Source: Ectobacillus sp048976805 (GTDB lineage Bacteria > Bacillota > Bacilli > Bacillales > Bacillaceae_G). Taken from it: 64,000 nucleotides of DNA. Positions 17,018-26,015 of the stretch are shown in pieces; the first letter of the stretch is position 1; each line of letters starts with the position of its first letter. Where the stretch lies: positions 1 to 64,000 of the forward strand of contig JBHGUR010000006.1 in NCBI GenBank assembly GCA_048976805.1. The letters are read 5' to 3'. The notes below the pieces were generated by a model. The model did not search any database. It was not told the origin of the DNA and saw only the letters and a program-made list of their open reading frames with translations. Position numbers and translations under genes: made by a program.

Positions 17018-18787
17018 ATGAAAGCAATCGTTAGTACATTAAACGCTAAATATATTCATACAAACTTGGCTATTCGCTATTTAAAAGCATATGCTGCGCC
17101 GGAATTCGACCTGGAAATGGTTGAATACACTATTAAGGACCCCGCGATGAACATTGTAACTGATTTGCATCGCCGCAACCCAGATGTCATCGGCTTTAGC
17201 TGCTACATTTGGAATATCGAGGAAACCATTCAAGTCATCCGGATGCTAAAGAAAATCAATCCGCACATCATTATTTTTGCCGGCGGACCGGAAGTCACCT
17301 ACGATGTAAAAGAATGGCTCGAACGCGTACCAGAAATTGATTTTATCATTATTGGCGAAGGAGAAGCTGCCGTCAAAAACCTTCTATTTGAAATAAAAGG
17401 ACAGCAGTGCTATGAACAGCTAGACGGCATCGCCTTTTTAAAAACTGACGGAACATTCGTTATAAAACCGCAGCGGGAAAAATTAAACTTAAATGAAATA
17501 CCGTCCCCGTACCGTTTTAAGGAGGACTTGCCGCACTTAAGCAAACGGATTACCTATATTGAAACGAGCCGCGGCTGCCCGTTTAGCTGCCAATTTTGCC
17601 TCTCTTCTATTGAAGTAGGCGTTCGCTACTTCGATCGTGAACGTATTAAAGACGATATTCGATATCTAATGAAAAATGGAGCACGCGTCATTAAATTTGT
17701 CGACCGTACCTTTAATATTAGTCGCAGCTATGCAATGGATATGTTCCGCTTTTTAATTGACGAGCATGTGCCCGGCACTGTATTCCAATTTGAAATTACA
17801 GCGGATATTATGCGCCCGGAAGTCATTGATTTCTTAAATAAAGAAGCACCTCCAGGATTATTCCGTTTTGAAATTGGCGTTCAATCTACAAATGACCAAA
17901 CAAACGAGCTCGTAATGAGGCGGCAAAACTTTGAAAAGCTAACCCGAACGGTAACAATGGTTAAAGACGGCGGCAAAATTGATCAGCATTTAGACCTAAT
18001 CGCCGGTCTGCCAGAAGAGGATTACAATTCCTTTAAGAAAACATTCAATGATGTGTTCGCATTGCGCCCGGAGGAATTGCAGCTTGGCTTTTTGAAAATG
18101 CTACGCGGCACAGGGCTTCGCCTTCGCGCAAAAGAGCATGAATATATTTATATGGATCAAGCTCCTTATGAAATTTTAGGAAATAACGTACTTCCATTCG
18201 ACGATATCGTACGCATTAAACAAGTAGAAGATGTTCTCGAAAAATACTGGAATGCGCACCGGATGGATTATACGCTTGAATATCTCGTTTCAGCAGTATT
18301 TGCGACGCCATTTGACTTCTTCCAAGAATTTGGATCATATTGGGATGAACAAGGCTGGGCGCGCATCGGGCATCAATTAGAGGACCTGTTTAGCCGCTTA
18401 TATCAATTTCTTGAAACGAAGAAGATTGCGCAGCTGCACGTCGTAAAAGGATTGATGAAAGCAGACTACTTGCGAAACCATAAATATAAACCGCGCAAGC
18501 CATGGTGGGAAGAACGGATTACAAAAAATGAGCTGTCATCCTGCTATCGAACCATTGCCGAACATCCGCGCATACTAGGGGATTCCTTTCTAGCATTGGA
18601 ATTAACAAAAAAAGATTTGCATAAGCATACGATTTTAGAGTTTTTGCCATTTCATCTTGCGCATTTCTTGGCGGACGGAACAATCGTGGAGACCCCGTCT
18701 GTTGTGCTTGCCTATTTCAACCCGAAAACATTGCAATGCGAGCTATATAGCGCACCTAAAAGCGAGTTTGCGATTGGTCCTGCATAG
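17018..18787 (+). CDS. B12-binding-domain radical SAM protein with DUF4080
   Basis: A 589-residue protein in three parts: an N-terminal cobalamin-binding-like Rossmann domain (about 1-140, with IIIFAGGPEVTYD), a radical SAM core with CPFSCQFC (about residues 189-196), and a C-terminal DUF4080 region. Related enzymes perform methylations or other radical reactions, but the substrate of this subgroup is unknown to me. Whether cobalamin is truly bound is uncertain since the classical DxHxxG motif is not visible. GAGGG lies before the ATG. It is followed by a shared terminator and a small convergent gene. Confidence 0.88.
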   Translation: MKAIVSTLNAKYIHTNLAIRYLKAYAAPEFDLEMVEYTIKDPAMNIVTDLHRRNPDVIGFSCYIWNIEETIQVIRMLKKINPHIIIFAGGPEVTYDVKEWLERVPEIDFIIIGEGEAAVKNLLFEIKGQQCYEQLDGIAFLKTDGTFVIKPQREKLNLNEIPSPYRFKEDLPHLSKRITYIETSRGCPFSCQFCLSSIEVGVRYFDRERIKDDIRYLMKNGARVIKFVDRTFNISRSYAMDMFRFLIDEHVPGTVFQFEITADIMRPEVIDFLNKEAPPGLFRFEIGVQSTNDQTNELVMRRQNFEKLTRTVTMVKDGGKIDQHLDLIAGLPEEDYNSFKKTFNDVFALRPEELQLGFLKMLRGTGLRLRAKEHEYIYMDQAPYEILGNNVLPFDDIVRIKQVEDVLEKYWNAHRMDYTLEYLVSAVFATPFDFFQEFGSYWDEQGWARIGHQLEDLFSRLYQFLETKKIAQLHVVKGLMKADYLRNHKYKPRKPWWEERITKNELSSCYRTIAEHPRILGDSFLALELTKKDLHKHTILEFLPFHLAHFLADGTIVETPSVVLAYFNPKTLQCELYSAPKSEFAIGPA

Positions 18788-18813
18788 ACGTAATGTACAG
18801 ACATACGTTATAT

Positions 18814-18842
18814 AAAAATCAACATTGGTCTTTAACAAAGCC
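18814..18842 (+). repeat. Fragment of the MITE-like repeat end
   Basis: AAAAATCAACATTGGTCTTT followed by AACAAAGCC matches the end of the dispersed repeat at 39572-39599 (AAATCAACATTAGCCTTTAA then CAGAGCT). Only this end is present. Confidence 0.5.
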
Positions 18843-18849
18843 AATAAAT

Positions 18850-18881
18850 AAAAAGGAGAAGGTAGACGCCTTCTCCTTTTT
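18850..18881. terminator. Bidirectional terminator
   Basis: AAAAAGGAGAAGG pairs with CCTTCTCCTTTTT. It ends the radical SAM gene on the plus strand and the 51-residue gene on the minus strand. Confidence 0.85.
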
Positions 18882-19035
18882 ATTGCGGGTGCTTTCCTTT
18901 TTTAGAATTGCGGTTTGCGTATTTTGCTACGCTTTCATTCGCGTACTCTACCGCAAATTCTCCATCCGGCAAGCTTTCTTTCGGTGTTTTATTATTATTC
19001 ATTGCCGCTTTATAAGCTACTTTTCGTTTTGCCAT
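18880..19035 (-). CDS. Uncharacterised 51-residue basic protein
   Basis: A complete small gene: it starts MAKRKVAYKAAMNNNKTPKE, continues through SLPDGEFAVEYANESVAKYA and ends NSKKGKHPQ. GGAGAGA lies before the ATG at 19035 and the stop falls in the shared terminator. The protein is hydrophilic and rich in Lys, Asn and Ala, without Cys or Trp, a composition like many minor small acid-soluble spore proteins. I cannot assign it to a named Ssp family and give no function. Confidence 0.7.
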   Translation of the reverse strand: MAKRKVAYKAAMNNNKTPKESLPDGEFAVEYANESVAKYANRNSKKGKHPQ

Positions 19036-19288
19036 AGCAATCTCTCCTATATGACATACTAAAAATGATTTGCATTACTAGTATGTAACAAATGTGAAAC
19101 ACTATATCTGGCAACTTTTAACGATAACCCGCTTGCAAGAAAGTGCTCCTAAACAGACAGACTATAAAAAACTCCCATGGCTTTACAGGCGTATCCAAAA
19201 CCATTATGCAAGACAACAACTAAAATCTGTAAGTGATCCTGCCCTAGCGTCTAAATAGGCAAATGAACTAAAAAGGAGTGCTGCCTTT

Positions 19289-19624
19289 ATGAAAAATAAA
19301 CAGGATGATCAATCCCCAATTTTGGATGAAACCCTTCCCCATCAAGCAGGTTTTCCGTCTTTTAAGGGAACCGGCATTGCGATGCAGCCGCCCTTTACTA
19401 ATAAATACGGTGTAGTCATTGGCGATAGCCAATATAATTCTTCACATAGTCCTCTTAATAATTGGAGCGATGAAGTAGATCCGGCGATTATGGCAGGAGA
19501 CGACTGGGTTCACCCGACTAACGATATCGGGTGGATTGCTCCTGAAAATCAGGAGCTGCTTGAGAAAAAGAAACACCCTGACAAAGGAATTTTCATGCAT
19601 CCGCAATTCGGGATAAACGACTAA
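19289..19624 (+). CDS. Conserved Bacillus hypothetical protein (probable DUF3905)
   Basis: A 111-residue soluble protein with the segments GTGIAMQPPF, GVVIGDSQYNS, NNWSDEVDPAIMAGDDWVHP and NDIGWIAPENQELLE. This pattern resembles the DUF3905 family of Bacillus, recalled rather than matched. It has no signal peptide or membrane segment and no known function. AAAAAGGAGTG precedes the ATG. The gene is convergent with phaC and shares its terminator, but nothing ties it to polymer metabolism. Confidence 0.75.
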   Translation: MKNKQDDQSPILDETLPHQAGFPSFKGTGIAMQPPFTNKYGVVIGDSQYNSSHSPLNNWSDEVDPAIMAGDDWVHPTNDIGWIAPENQELLEKKKHPDKGIFMHPQFGIND

Positions 19625-19637
19625 AGGGCCCTATAAG

Positions 19638-19675
19638 CAAAGCCCGGACGCAGTTTTTGCTGCTTCCGGGCTTTG
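19638..19675. terminator. Bidirectional terminator between the DUF3905 gene and phaC
   Basis: CAAAGCCCGGA pairs with TCCGGGCTTTG, with an inner GCAG/CTGC stem, placed three bases from the phaC stop. Confidence 0.75.
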
Positions 19676-19677
19676 AA

Positions 19678-20763
19678 TTAGTTAGAACGTTTTTCTAGCC
19701 AGTCTCCAATTGTCGGATATGTTTGCTTCACCGCTGTTGGTCCATAAACGATAGACATATGTCCAGTTGGAATGCATACATATTCCGCATCTTTGCTGGA
19801 AATGCGGTCGTGCAACGCCTCTACTTGGCATGGCATTGCAATATGGTCACGGCCTGCAGAAATATTTAACACGTTCGCTTTAATATTTTCAAGCTTAACC
19901 TTTTGGCCGCGAATCACAAGCTCGCCGTTGATTAGCTTATTTTTTTGATAAAACTCACGAATCCACTGGCGATACGCTTCGCCAGGGAATGGAATTCCGT
20001 CGGCAACCCACTTTTGTACAAGCTTCCAGCTCTCTACAAAACGCTGGTTTTCGGAGCGGTCCACCAATGTCACATACGGCCCTACGAAGTTCGTAATCGG
20101 CTTTAGCATTTTGTTGCCAAAGTCGATCATTTCTGGCGGAATATTGCCATACGTATCAACAGCTTTGTCTAAGTTAAAGTATCTTTCATCCAATAGCGGC
20201 GCATATAATCCTGTATTTGAAAAATCGAACGGGCTTGTCATAAATACAATATTGCGAATTGGCACATCCGGGTGAAGCGCCGCATAAATGGACGTTAATG
20301 TTCCTCCCATGCAATAGCCAAGCAAAGAAATTTCATCTGCGCCGGAAACGCGCAGCACCTTCTTCACCGCTTTTGCAATATAATCCATAACAAAGTCGTC
20401 AAACTTCAAATGGCGGTCTTCCAGCCCAAACGTGCCCCAATCAAGCATATATACATCAAAGCCGCGGTTTACTAAGTATTCGACAAGGCTGTTTCCCGGC
20501 GTTAAATCCATAATATACGGCTTGTTGATTAAAGCATAGATAAGCAGTAACGGAACGCGGTTTGTCTTTTCTTGCGTCGGAATATAACGATACAATTTCG
20601 CTTTGTTTTTTGTCCAAATCACTTCTTTCGGAGTGAGTCCGACCTGCGGTTCCGACTCGCGCCATAGTACTTCGCTTGCGCGTTTTACACGCTTATATGC
20701 TCTTTGGTATTCTTCTGGATACAATTCCAATTGCTTTTCCCATTCTGTTAACAAAGATGCCAT
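19678..20763 (-). CDS. phaC: Class IV polyhydroxyalkanoate synthase catalytic subunit PhaC
   Basis: Polymerises (R)-3-hydroxyacyl-CoA into storage polyester at the granule surface, as a heterodimer with PhaR. The alpha/beta-hydrolase of 361 residues carries the lipase-like box GYCMGG with catalytic Cys151; the other triad members fit the Asp of AGRDHIAMP (about 306) and the His of PTGHMSI (about 335). This length is characteristic of class IV (Bacillus) enzymes, shorter than class I. It is the third gene of phaR-phaB-phaC and ends at a terminator shared with the convergent gene. Confidence 0.96.
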   Translation of the reverse strand: MASLLTEWEKQLELYPEEYQRAYKRVKRASEVLWRESEPQVGLTPKEVIWTKNKAKLYRYIPTQEKTNRVPLLLIYALINKPYIMDLTPGNSLVEYLVNRGFDVYMLDWGTFGLEDRHLKFDDFVMDYIAKAVKKVLRVSGADEISLLGYCMGGTLTSIYAALHPDVPIRNIVFMTSPFDFSNTGLYAPLLDERYFNLDKAVDTYGNIPPEMIDFGNKMLKPITNFVGPYVTLVDRSENQRFVESWKLVQKWVADGIPFPGEAYRQWIREFYQKNKLINGELVIRGQKVKLENIKANVLNISAGRDHIAMPCQVEALHDRISSKDAEYVCIPTGHMSIVYGPTAVKQTYPTIGDWLEKRSN

Positions 20764-20831
20764 TTTTTATCCTCCTTTTTCAAAAAAGAAGTGCATCCCT
20801 ATCAAAGAGCTTGCACTTCTCTGCTGTTTTA

Positions 20832-21575
20832 TTACATATATAATCCGCCGTTAATATTTAATTGTTGGCCGGTAATATATTCGCCGTGTTTGCATAAATA
20901 CACAACGCCTTGCGCGATTTCTTCCGGTGTTCCGAAACGTTTTTTCGGAATTTTCGAAACAATTTGCTCGCGAACAGCTTCCGGCACTTCTGCTACCATT
21001 TCCGTATCAATAAATCCAGGGCAAATCGCATTAACAGTAACATTTGTTCTTGCAAGTTCAAGCGCCAAAGATTTTGTAAAACCAATCATCCCCGCTTTTG
21101 CAGCAGAATAGTTTGTTTGCCCAAAGCCGCCAGCCTGGCCAATGATGGAAGAAATATTGATGATTCTTCCGCTATCAGATTCTGTTATGTAAGGAAGAAC
21201 AGAGCTTGTAGTGTTATAAACACTGCTTAAGTTAACATCGATAACACGGTCCCAATCTTCACGACCAAGCTTTTTGAAAGTGCGGTCTCTTGTAATGCCC
21301 GCGTTGTTTACAAGAATATCCACCTTGCCAAAACGCTGAACAGTTTCGTCCACTAGGCGCTTTGCATCCTCAAGCTTCGATACATCTGCCTGGCTTATAT
21401 ACACTTCGCATCCTTCAGCTTCCAATTTATTGGCAAGCGCTTCCGCTGCATCTTTACTGCTATTATAGTTAATAACTACTTTTGCCCCTTCTTTTGCAAG
21501 CGCTGTCGTGATAGCTTCTCCAATTCCTTTTGCTCCACCTGTTACAATCGCTACTTTGCCTTCTAAATGAACCAT
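20832..21575 (-). CDS. phaB: Acetoacetyl-CoA reductase PhaB
   Basis: NADPH-dependent short-chain dehydrogenase of 247 residues that makes (R)-3-hydroxybutyryl-CoA, the monomer for PhaRC. The cofactor motif TGGAKGIGEA starts near residue 12, the NNAG motif is present (VNNAGITRD), and the catalytic Tyr-Lys pair is in YSAAK near residue 154 with the Ser of NISSIIG. It sits between phaR and phaC, which separates it from FabG paralogues of the same family. GGAGGAG precedes the ATG. Confidence 0.94.
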   Translation of the reverse strand: MVHLEGKVAIVTGGAKGIGEAITTALAKEGAKVVINYNSSKDAAEALANKLEAEGCEVYISQADVSKLEDAKRLVDETVQRFGKVDILVNNAGITRDRTFKKLGREDWDRVIDVNLSSVYNTTSSVLPYITESDSGRIINISSIIGQAGGFGQTNYSAAKAGMIGFTKSLALELARTNVTVNAICPGFIDTEMVAEVPEAVREQIVSKIPKKRFGTPEEIAQGVVYLCKHGEYITGQQLNINGGLYM

Positions 21576-21635
21576 TTCTGCTCCTCCTTAAATTTTAAAA
21601 TATTATGTTTGTTACAGTATATGGAATCAAAAAGC

Positions 21636-22085
21636 TTACTGCTTTGATCCTTCAGACTGGAGTTTTGCCAATAGTTCTTGTTGTTTTTCTAGGTGCTCAA
21701 GAATTTTGTCCACTTTGCTTTCAAGAAGACGAAGGTCGCTTTTCACTTTCGTCATATCTCTTTTTGCGGTAGGAGATTGTTCCAGGATGTCCACTTTTTC
21801 TTCTAAAAACTCTTCAATGCTATCGACTTTGTTCTCAAGATTTACAACAAGTGATGCCACACGCGCGATATCATCCTGCGTTGGTATGTTGATTTTTTCC
21901 AAATATCCCTTTGTAATATCGTTTAGCATTTTTTGATAGAACAAATTCAAATCTAAAACGCTGCCCATCCAACCTGAATATTCTTCTGTCTGCAACGTTT
22001 CATTCAGTGTTTTCCCCCAAAACTTTTCAGTTTGGTCATATACGTCCTTCCACGCTTTAAGCGGGTCAAACTTTTGATCAATCAT
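21636..22085 (-). CDS. phaR: Class IV PHA synthase subunit PhaR
   Basis: A 149-residue acidic helical protein required with PhaC for synthase activity. It shows the aromatic N-terminal part (DPLKAWKDVYDQTEKFWG) and a long C-terminal coiled coil from about residue 75 on (SIEEFLEEKVDILEQ, RLLESKVDKILEHLEKQQ). It has no enzyme motif. It leads the phaR-phaB-phaC operon, 60 bases before phaB, and faces phaQ across a 208-base divergent promoter region. Confidence 0.92.
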   Translation of the reverse strand: MIDQKFDPLKAWKDVYDQTEKFWGKTLNETLQTEEYSGWMGSVLDLNLFYQKMLNDITKGYLEKINIPTQDDIARVASLVVNLENKVDSIEEFLEEKVDILEQSPTAKRDMTKVKSDLRLLESKVDKILEHLEKQQELLAKLQSEGSKQ

Positions 22086-22204
22086 TTCTCCTACACACTC
22101 CTTATATACTATATAGTAGGCAATTCAATCTATTTTTTATTTTCCAACATTTTTCCTGTTATGGCAAGGATTATTTTTAATAATTATTTTTTTCTAACTT
22201 TTTG

Positions 22205-22233
22205 TTGACTTACCAAACAGATAGGTGTAAATT
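22205..22233 (+). promoter_or_regulatory. Probable sigma-A promoter of phaQ
   Basis: TTGACT and TAAATT are separated by 17 bases, about 60 bases before the phaQ ATG. In B. megaterium PhaQ binds near its own promoter and releases on contact with polymer; a palindromic TATATACTATATAGTA stretch near 22110 is a possible additional site. Confidence 0.5.
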
Positions 22234-22293
22234 ACACATATAGAAAACAATTACCATTAATTTCCGATGTCGTTCATGAGGTGATTTGCTACG

Positions 22294-22731
22294 ATGCTAA
22301 AAAATGAACCTGGACAAAACGGGCTTGCGGGGGAACCCCAAACAAAGCAGCCTAACTCGTTGCCGAAAAACTTTCTTGTTCCCTTTTTGCTTCTTTGTCT
22401 GAAGGATTGGAGCCTTCACGGCTACAAGCTCATTCAGATGCTTGTGGATATCGGCTTTTCTTCCATCGATCAAGGCAACGTATACCGCACGCTGCGAAAG
22501 CTCGAAAAAGAAAACCTGATTTCTTCCACTTGGGATACAAGCGAAGGCGGTCCAGCTAAGCGCATTTACTCTTTAACAGAGTATGGCGAGAAATATTTGG
22601 AAACTTGCGCTTGTTCCTTTGAGCAATACCAAAAAATGCTGCGCACATTCTTTACCTTATACACCAACGCATTTTTTCCGTTTTCATCTGCCAAAGAAGA
22701 AGACAGAAACAGCGGTGATTCTGCAGAATAA
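22294..22731 (+). CDS. phaQ: PHA-responsive transcriptional repressor PhaQ
   Basis: A 145-residue PadR-like winged-helix protein. After about 28 polar residues the DNA-binding domain runs from LVPFLLLCLKDWSLHGYKLIQ through the recognition region (SSIDQGNVYRTLRKLEKENL) to the wing (GGPAKRIYSLTEYG). In Bacillus, PhaQ represses phaQ and phaP and is released by polymer itself, so granule protein is made only when granules form. GAGGTGA precedes the ATG. It is the first gene of the divergent phaQ-phaP-phaJ unit. Confidence 0.9.
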   Translation: MLKNEPGQNGLAGEPQTKQPNSLPKNFLVPFLLLCLKDWSLHGYKLIQMLVDIGFSSIDQGNVYRTLRKLEKENLISSTWDTSEGGPAKRIYSLTEYGEKYLETCACSFEQYQKMLRTFFTLYTNAFFPFSSAKEEDRNSGDSAE

Positions 22732-22774
22732 CCTGCATTCACAATATGTAAATAAATATTTGGAGGTTTAAGTC

Positions 22775-23299
22775 ATGGAAACTAAACCATATGAAATGGT
22801 CGACACATTCTGGAAAAACTGGTCTCATTCTCTTTCTCTGCTGACTTCAGCAAGCAAACAAATGGAGCAGCTTACGATTGAAACAATGAAGCAGCAACAA
22901 GATGCGTTCCATAAAATGACTGAGGGCGTTGAGATGATGGAACAAGAAATGCAGCAATATTTATCTCAAATCAGCACCCAATATGCGGATTACATGAAGC
23001 AATTCTCAGGCGGTCAATTCGGTTCCCAAATCGAAGACTGGCAAAACAAATGGAACGAACTTTCCCAACAAATTCAGCATATCTCCTTATCTCCTACGAA
23101 AACGTCTTTGTCTTTGCTATTGCAAACAAGCGGACAATTTGAAGAGGTAATGAAGCAAGTCGTTGCGCAGCAGCAACAACAGCGCGAGGAGATTCAAAAG
23201 CAAATGGAATCTTTTTTGAGCGAGCTGCGCGCCGTACAATTGGACTTAATAAAGAAGGTAGAGGAGAGCTCCAAAAATTTATTTACTTCCGTGAAATAA
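22775..23299 (+). CDS. phaP: Phasin PhaP
   Basis: A 174-residue helical, glutamine-rich protein coating PHA granules. Heptad-like segments dominate (QLTIETMKQQQDAFHKM, EMMEQEMQQYLSQ), and a Gln/Glu-rich helix (VVAQQQQQREEIQKQ) fills the C-terminal third. There is no catalytic motif. GGAGG lies before the ATG. Position between phaQ and phaJ matches B. megaterium and B. cereus, where PhaP is the most abundant granule protein and is under PhaQ control. Confidence 0.92.
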   Translation: METKPYEMVDTFWKNWSHSLSLLTSASKQMEQLTIETMKQQQDAFHKMTEGVEMMEQEMQQYLSQISTQYADYMKQFSGGQFGSQIEDWQNKWNELSQQIQHISLSPTKTSLSLLLQTSGQFEEVMKQVVAQQQQQREEIQKQMESFLSELRAVQLDLIKKVEESSKNLFTSVK

Positions 23300-23400
23300 G
23301 AAAAATGTGGCCTCTTGCTACTAGTGGACTTCGTCTGTTCCTATTAGGATTCTCATCCTTAATACTCACATTTTTCGGCTCTAAGAAAAAGGAGGATGAC

Positions 23401-23844
23401 ATGAATCTTTTTAAAGAAGCGGAATTTGTCCCTGAGCTTGCGTATGATGACATTCAGGTGGGAGACCAAGCTTCTCTTACAAAAACAATTACAGACGAAG
23501 ATATTCAAGCATTCGCAAAACTGACTGGTGACGTAAATCCTGTCCATTTACTGGATTCCTTTGCCGAAAACACGATGTTTAAAGAGCGCATTGCGCACGG
23601 TATGCTTGTTGCAGGTTATATCTCCACTATTTTAGGCACAAGGCTTCCTGGAAAAAACACGATTTATCTCTCCCAAAACGTAGCCTTTAAGGCTCCTGTA
23701 AAGATTGGAGATACAATCCGTGTTGTTGCTGAAGTGATAAAAAAACGCGATGATAAAAAAATTATTACGTTGCAGACAAACATCTACAATCAGCATAACA
23801 AGCTTGTTGTAGAAGGAACTGCAGCCATCATGAAAATGGAGTAG
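23401..23844 (+). CDS. phaJ: (R)-specific enoyl-CoA hydratase PhaJ (MaoC-like)
   Basis: Converts trans-2-enoyl-CoA from fatty acid beta-oxidation into (R)-3-hydroxyacyl-CoA, a second monomer supply for PhaRC. The hot-dog domain carries the hydratase motif DVNPVHLLDSFA (Asp and His active-site pair) and IAHGMLVAGY. The start is ATG 23401 behind AAAAAGGAGG, giving 147 residues; the frame is open 32 codons further upstream but that part has no binding site and reads as intergenic. Last gene of the phaQ-phaP-phaJ unit. Confidence 0.92.
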   Translation: MNLFKEAEFVPELAYDDIQVGDQASLTKTITDEDIQAFAKLTGDVNPVHLLDSFAENTMFKERIAHGMLVAGYISTILGTRLPGKNTIYLSQNVAFKAPVKIGDTIRVVAEVIKKRDDKKIITLQTNIYNQHNKLVVEGTAAIMKME

Positions 23845-23979
23845 CCTTTGGCTGCTCTTTTTTCGTATTAGCCAAGAACTACTAAAACATCCTATTACTT
23901 CCCGGTATGGAGCTTATAAAACTGCAAACGATATAAATACCAGCATACCGCTGGAACACCCGAAAGGAGAATTATTCAT

Positions 23980-24165
23980 ATGGCTAGAACAAATAAATTG
24001 CTTGTACCAGGTGTTGAACAAGCCCTTGAACAATTTAAATATGAAATTGCCAGCGAATTTGGCGTAAATTTAGGCTCTGATACAGCCGCCCGCTCCAATG
24101 GCTCTGTCGGCGGCGAAGTAACGAAACGCTTAGTAGCAATGGCGCAAAGCCAATTGCGCGGATAA
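23980..24165 (+). CDS. Alpha/beta-type small acid-soluble spore protein
   Basis: A 61-residue SASP that would coat and protect DNA in the forespore. The GPR protease recognition site is seen around KYEIASEFGV (cleavage after Glu), and the second conserved half GGEVTKRLVAMAQSQL contacts DNA. AAAGGAG precedes the ATG. Single-gene unit with its own terminator. Expression from a sigma-G promoter is expected but I could not place convincing -35 and -10 elements. Confidence 0.95.
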   Translation: MARTNKLLVPGVEQALEQFKYEIASEFGVNLGSDTAARSNGSVGGEVTKRLVAMAQSQLRG

Positions 24166-24187
24166 AAAACGATATCATAATGGCTAT

Positions 24188-24210
24188 GCGGACAGATTTC
24201 TTCTGTCCGC
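24188..24210 (+). terminator. Terminator of the SASP gene
   Basis: GCGGACAGA and TCTGTCCGC form a nine-pair stem with a five-base loop followed by TTTC. Confidence 0.65.
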
Positions 24211-24275
24211 TTTCAATACGAATGCTATGTTTTTAATGGTCATATACTATCATCACGCTTTTGAGGTGCAGCCCT

Positions 24276-25595
24276 ATGAAAAGAACGACTATACATATGA
24301 GTCCGCCCCGCTTTCTTATTTTATCCTTCCTTGCACTCGCGCTTGCCGGCACTTGCCTGTTAAAGCTTCCTATTTCCACAACTTCTCCTATCTCATGGGT
24401 TGACGCTTTATTTACAGCTGTGTCAGCCTGTACAGTAACAGGTCTTGGCGTTGTAGATACGGGAACTGTATTTACCTTATTCGGGCAGCTTGTGATTTTA
24501 TGCTTAATTCAGGTCGGCGGACTTGGAATTATGAGCTTTGCGATTCTTAGCTTTATTGTGCTCGGCAAGAAAATCGGGTTGCAAAACCGCATTTTAATGC
24601 AGCAAACGTTAAATCAAACGAGTATCGGCGGCATTATCCGCCTCGCCCGGACTGTTCTTCTTTTTGCATTTGCTGTAGAGCTTGTGGCAATGCTTTTGCT
24701 TGCGTTAGAATGGGTGCCGAAATACGGCTGGAAAAAAGGATTGTACTTTAGCTTTTTTCATGCGGTTTCTGCGTTTAATAACGCCGGTTTCTCCATCTGG
24801 CCTGATAGCTTGATGAGGCACGTCGGCAACACGATGGTAAACCTTGTCATTACTTCGCTAATTATTATCGGCGGGCTTGGCTTTACCGTTTTTATCGACA
24901 TATGGAAAAAGCGATCGTTCTCCCGTCTTAGTTTGCACTCTAAGCTAATGATCATTTCGACAATTGCAGTAAATATTGGGGCAACGCTTTTTATTTTATT
25001 TTTCGAATATAATAACACCGCTTCTATGGGAGGATTGACAACATATGAAAAGGTGCTGGGCGCTTATTTCCAAAGCATTACAACTAGAACAGCAGGCTTT
25101 AATACAGTTGACATTGGAAAATTAACGGAACCTGTGCTGTTGCTCATGCTGCTTCTCATGTTTGTCGGCGCGGGCAGCGCGTCAACCGGAGGCGGCGTTA
25201 AACTTACAACTATTTTAGTAATGCTGTTTGGCGTAACGAAATTTTTGCGCGAACAGGATGATATTGTTATCTTTAAAAAATCAATTAAAGACAGCACGAT
25301 TGTAAAGGCGTTATCGATTTCCTTCATTGCCGTAGTGGCTATCTTTCTCGCTGTCTTATTTTTGAGCATAACGGAAGACGCCCCGATTTTGATGATCGTC
25401 TTTGAGGTTGTTTCGGCATTTGGCACAGTCGGCATTACGATGGGATTAACGGCGAAACTTACTATGGCCGGGAAGCTGCTTATTACTTGTATGATGTTAT
25501 TTGGAAAACTGGGGCCGCTAACGATTGCCTTTGCATTGGCGAAGAAGCAAAATATGAAGGTGAAATACCCAACGGAAGATATTTTAACCGGGTGA
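24276..25595 (+). CDS. Ktr-type potassium uptake channel, membrane subunit (KtrB/KtrD)
   Basis: A 439-residue member of the TrkH/KtrB superfamily. All four pore-loop selectivity segments are recognisable: TVTGLGVVDTG, NNAGFSIW, RTAGFNTVD and GTVGITMGL, each with its filter glycine, and the gating loop GAGSASTGGGVKL follows the third. It transports K+ (with Na+) across the membrane and needs a cytosolic KtrA/KtrC ring; no such gene is adjacent, as is also true of B. subtilis ktrD. The start ATG 24276 has GAGGTG seven bases upstream. Confidence 0.9.
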   Translation: MKRTTIHMSPPRFLILSFLALALAGTCLLKLPISTTSPISWVDALFTAVSACTVTGLGVVDTGTVFTLFGQLVILCLIQVGGLGIMSFAILSFIVLGKKIGLQNRILMQQTLNQTSIGGIIRLARTVLLFAFAVELVAMLLLALEWVPKYGWKKGLYFSFFHAVSAFNNAGFSIWPDSLMRHVGNTMVNLVITSLIIIGGLGFTVFIDIWKKRSFSRLSLHSKLMIISTIAVNIGATLFILFFEYNNTASMGGLTTYEKVLGAYFQSITTRTAGFNTVDIGKLTEPVLLLMLLLMFVGAGSASTGGGVKLTTILVMLFGVTKFLREQDDIVIFKKSIKDSTIVKALSISFIAVVAIFLAVLFLSITEDAPILMIVFEVVSAFGTVGITMGLTAKLTMAGKLLITCMMLFGKLGPLTIAFALAKKQNMKVKYPTEDILTG

Positions 25596-25644
25596 GCGGA
25601 TTGTGCGAACCTGTATAACTGAATCCTTTATTACAAAAGAAACA

Positions 25645-25664
25645 GCGCCGTAATTTTACGGCGC
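25645..25664 (+). terminator. Terminator of the Ktr channel gene
   Basis: GCGCCGTAA and TTACGGCGC pair around two bases, followed by CTCTTTGTTT. Confidence 0.7.
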
Positions 25665-25697
25665 CTCTTTGTTTATATGATATATGTTTAAATCTTT

Positions 25698-26015
25698 CTA
25701 ATATAATCCATGTGTCCGTTTAATTTGAATAGAGGCTGCAATTTCTCCTTTTTCCTTTGCCCGCTTAAGCCGCTCCTCCATATAATGCTTGCCGATCATA
25801 TCGTTGCTGTGCAGATGAATCTCCTTGGCAAATAATCCTTCTTGGCAAAAAGCATTCACAAAGTCAAGGCCATTCTGCTTTCGAAACCCCATATTATAAT
25901 CAAGAGATAAAATATCCACATCATGCTTTCGCACCAGCTCCAATGCCTCTTCTACCGAAGCAGCTTCTGTAAATCCGTACGGACAAAGGCGTGAATCATC
26001 CATAAATATGTTCAT
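25698..26015 (-). CDS. Receiver-like protein (cyclic-phosphate processing receiver domain type)
   Basis: A 105-residue single-domain protein. MNIFMDDSRLCP has the paired acidic residues of a receiver, and LSLDYNMG the position of a phosphoacceptor Asp; the following IHLHSNDMIG, with its HxH, is the mark of the cREC group predicted to act on cyclic phosphate ends rather than as a phosphorelay switch. That activity is a published prediction for the family, not shown here. No partner gene adjoins it. Its start is ATG 26015 after GGTGG. Confidence 0.7.
   Translation of the reverse strand: MNIFMDDSRLCPYGFTEAASVEEALELVRKHDVDILSLDYNMGFRKQNGLDFVNAFCQEGLFAKEIHLHSNDMIGKHYMEERLKRAKEKGEIAASIQIKRTHGLY

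Noticed and set aside
18793..19062. 89-codon plus-strand frame
   Set aside because: Covers the terminator and the antisense of the better-supported 51-residue gene.
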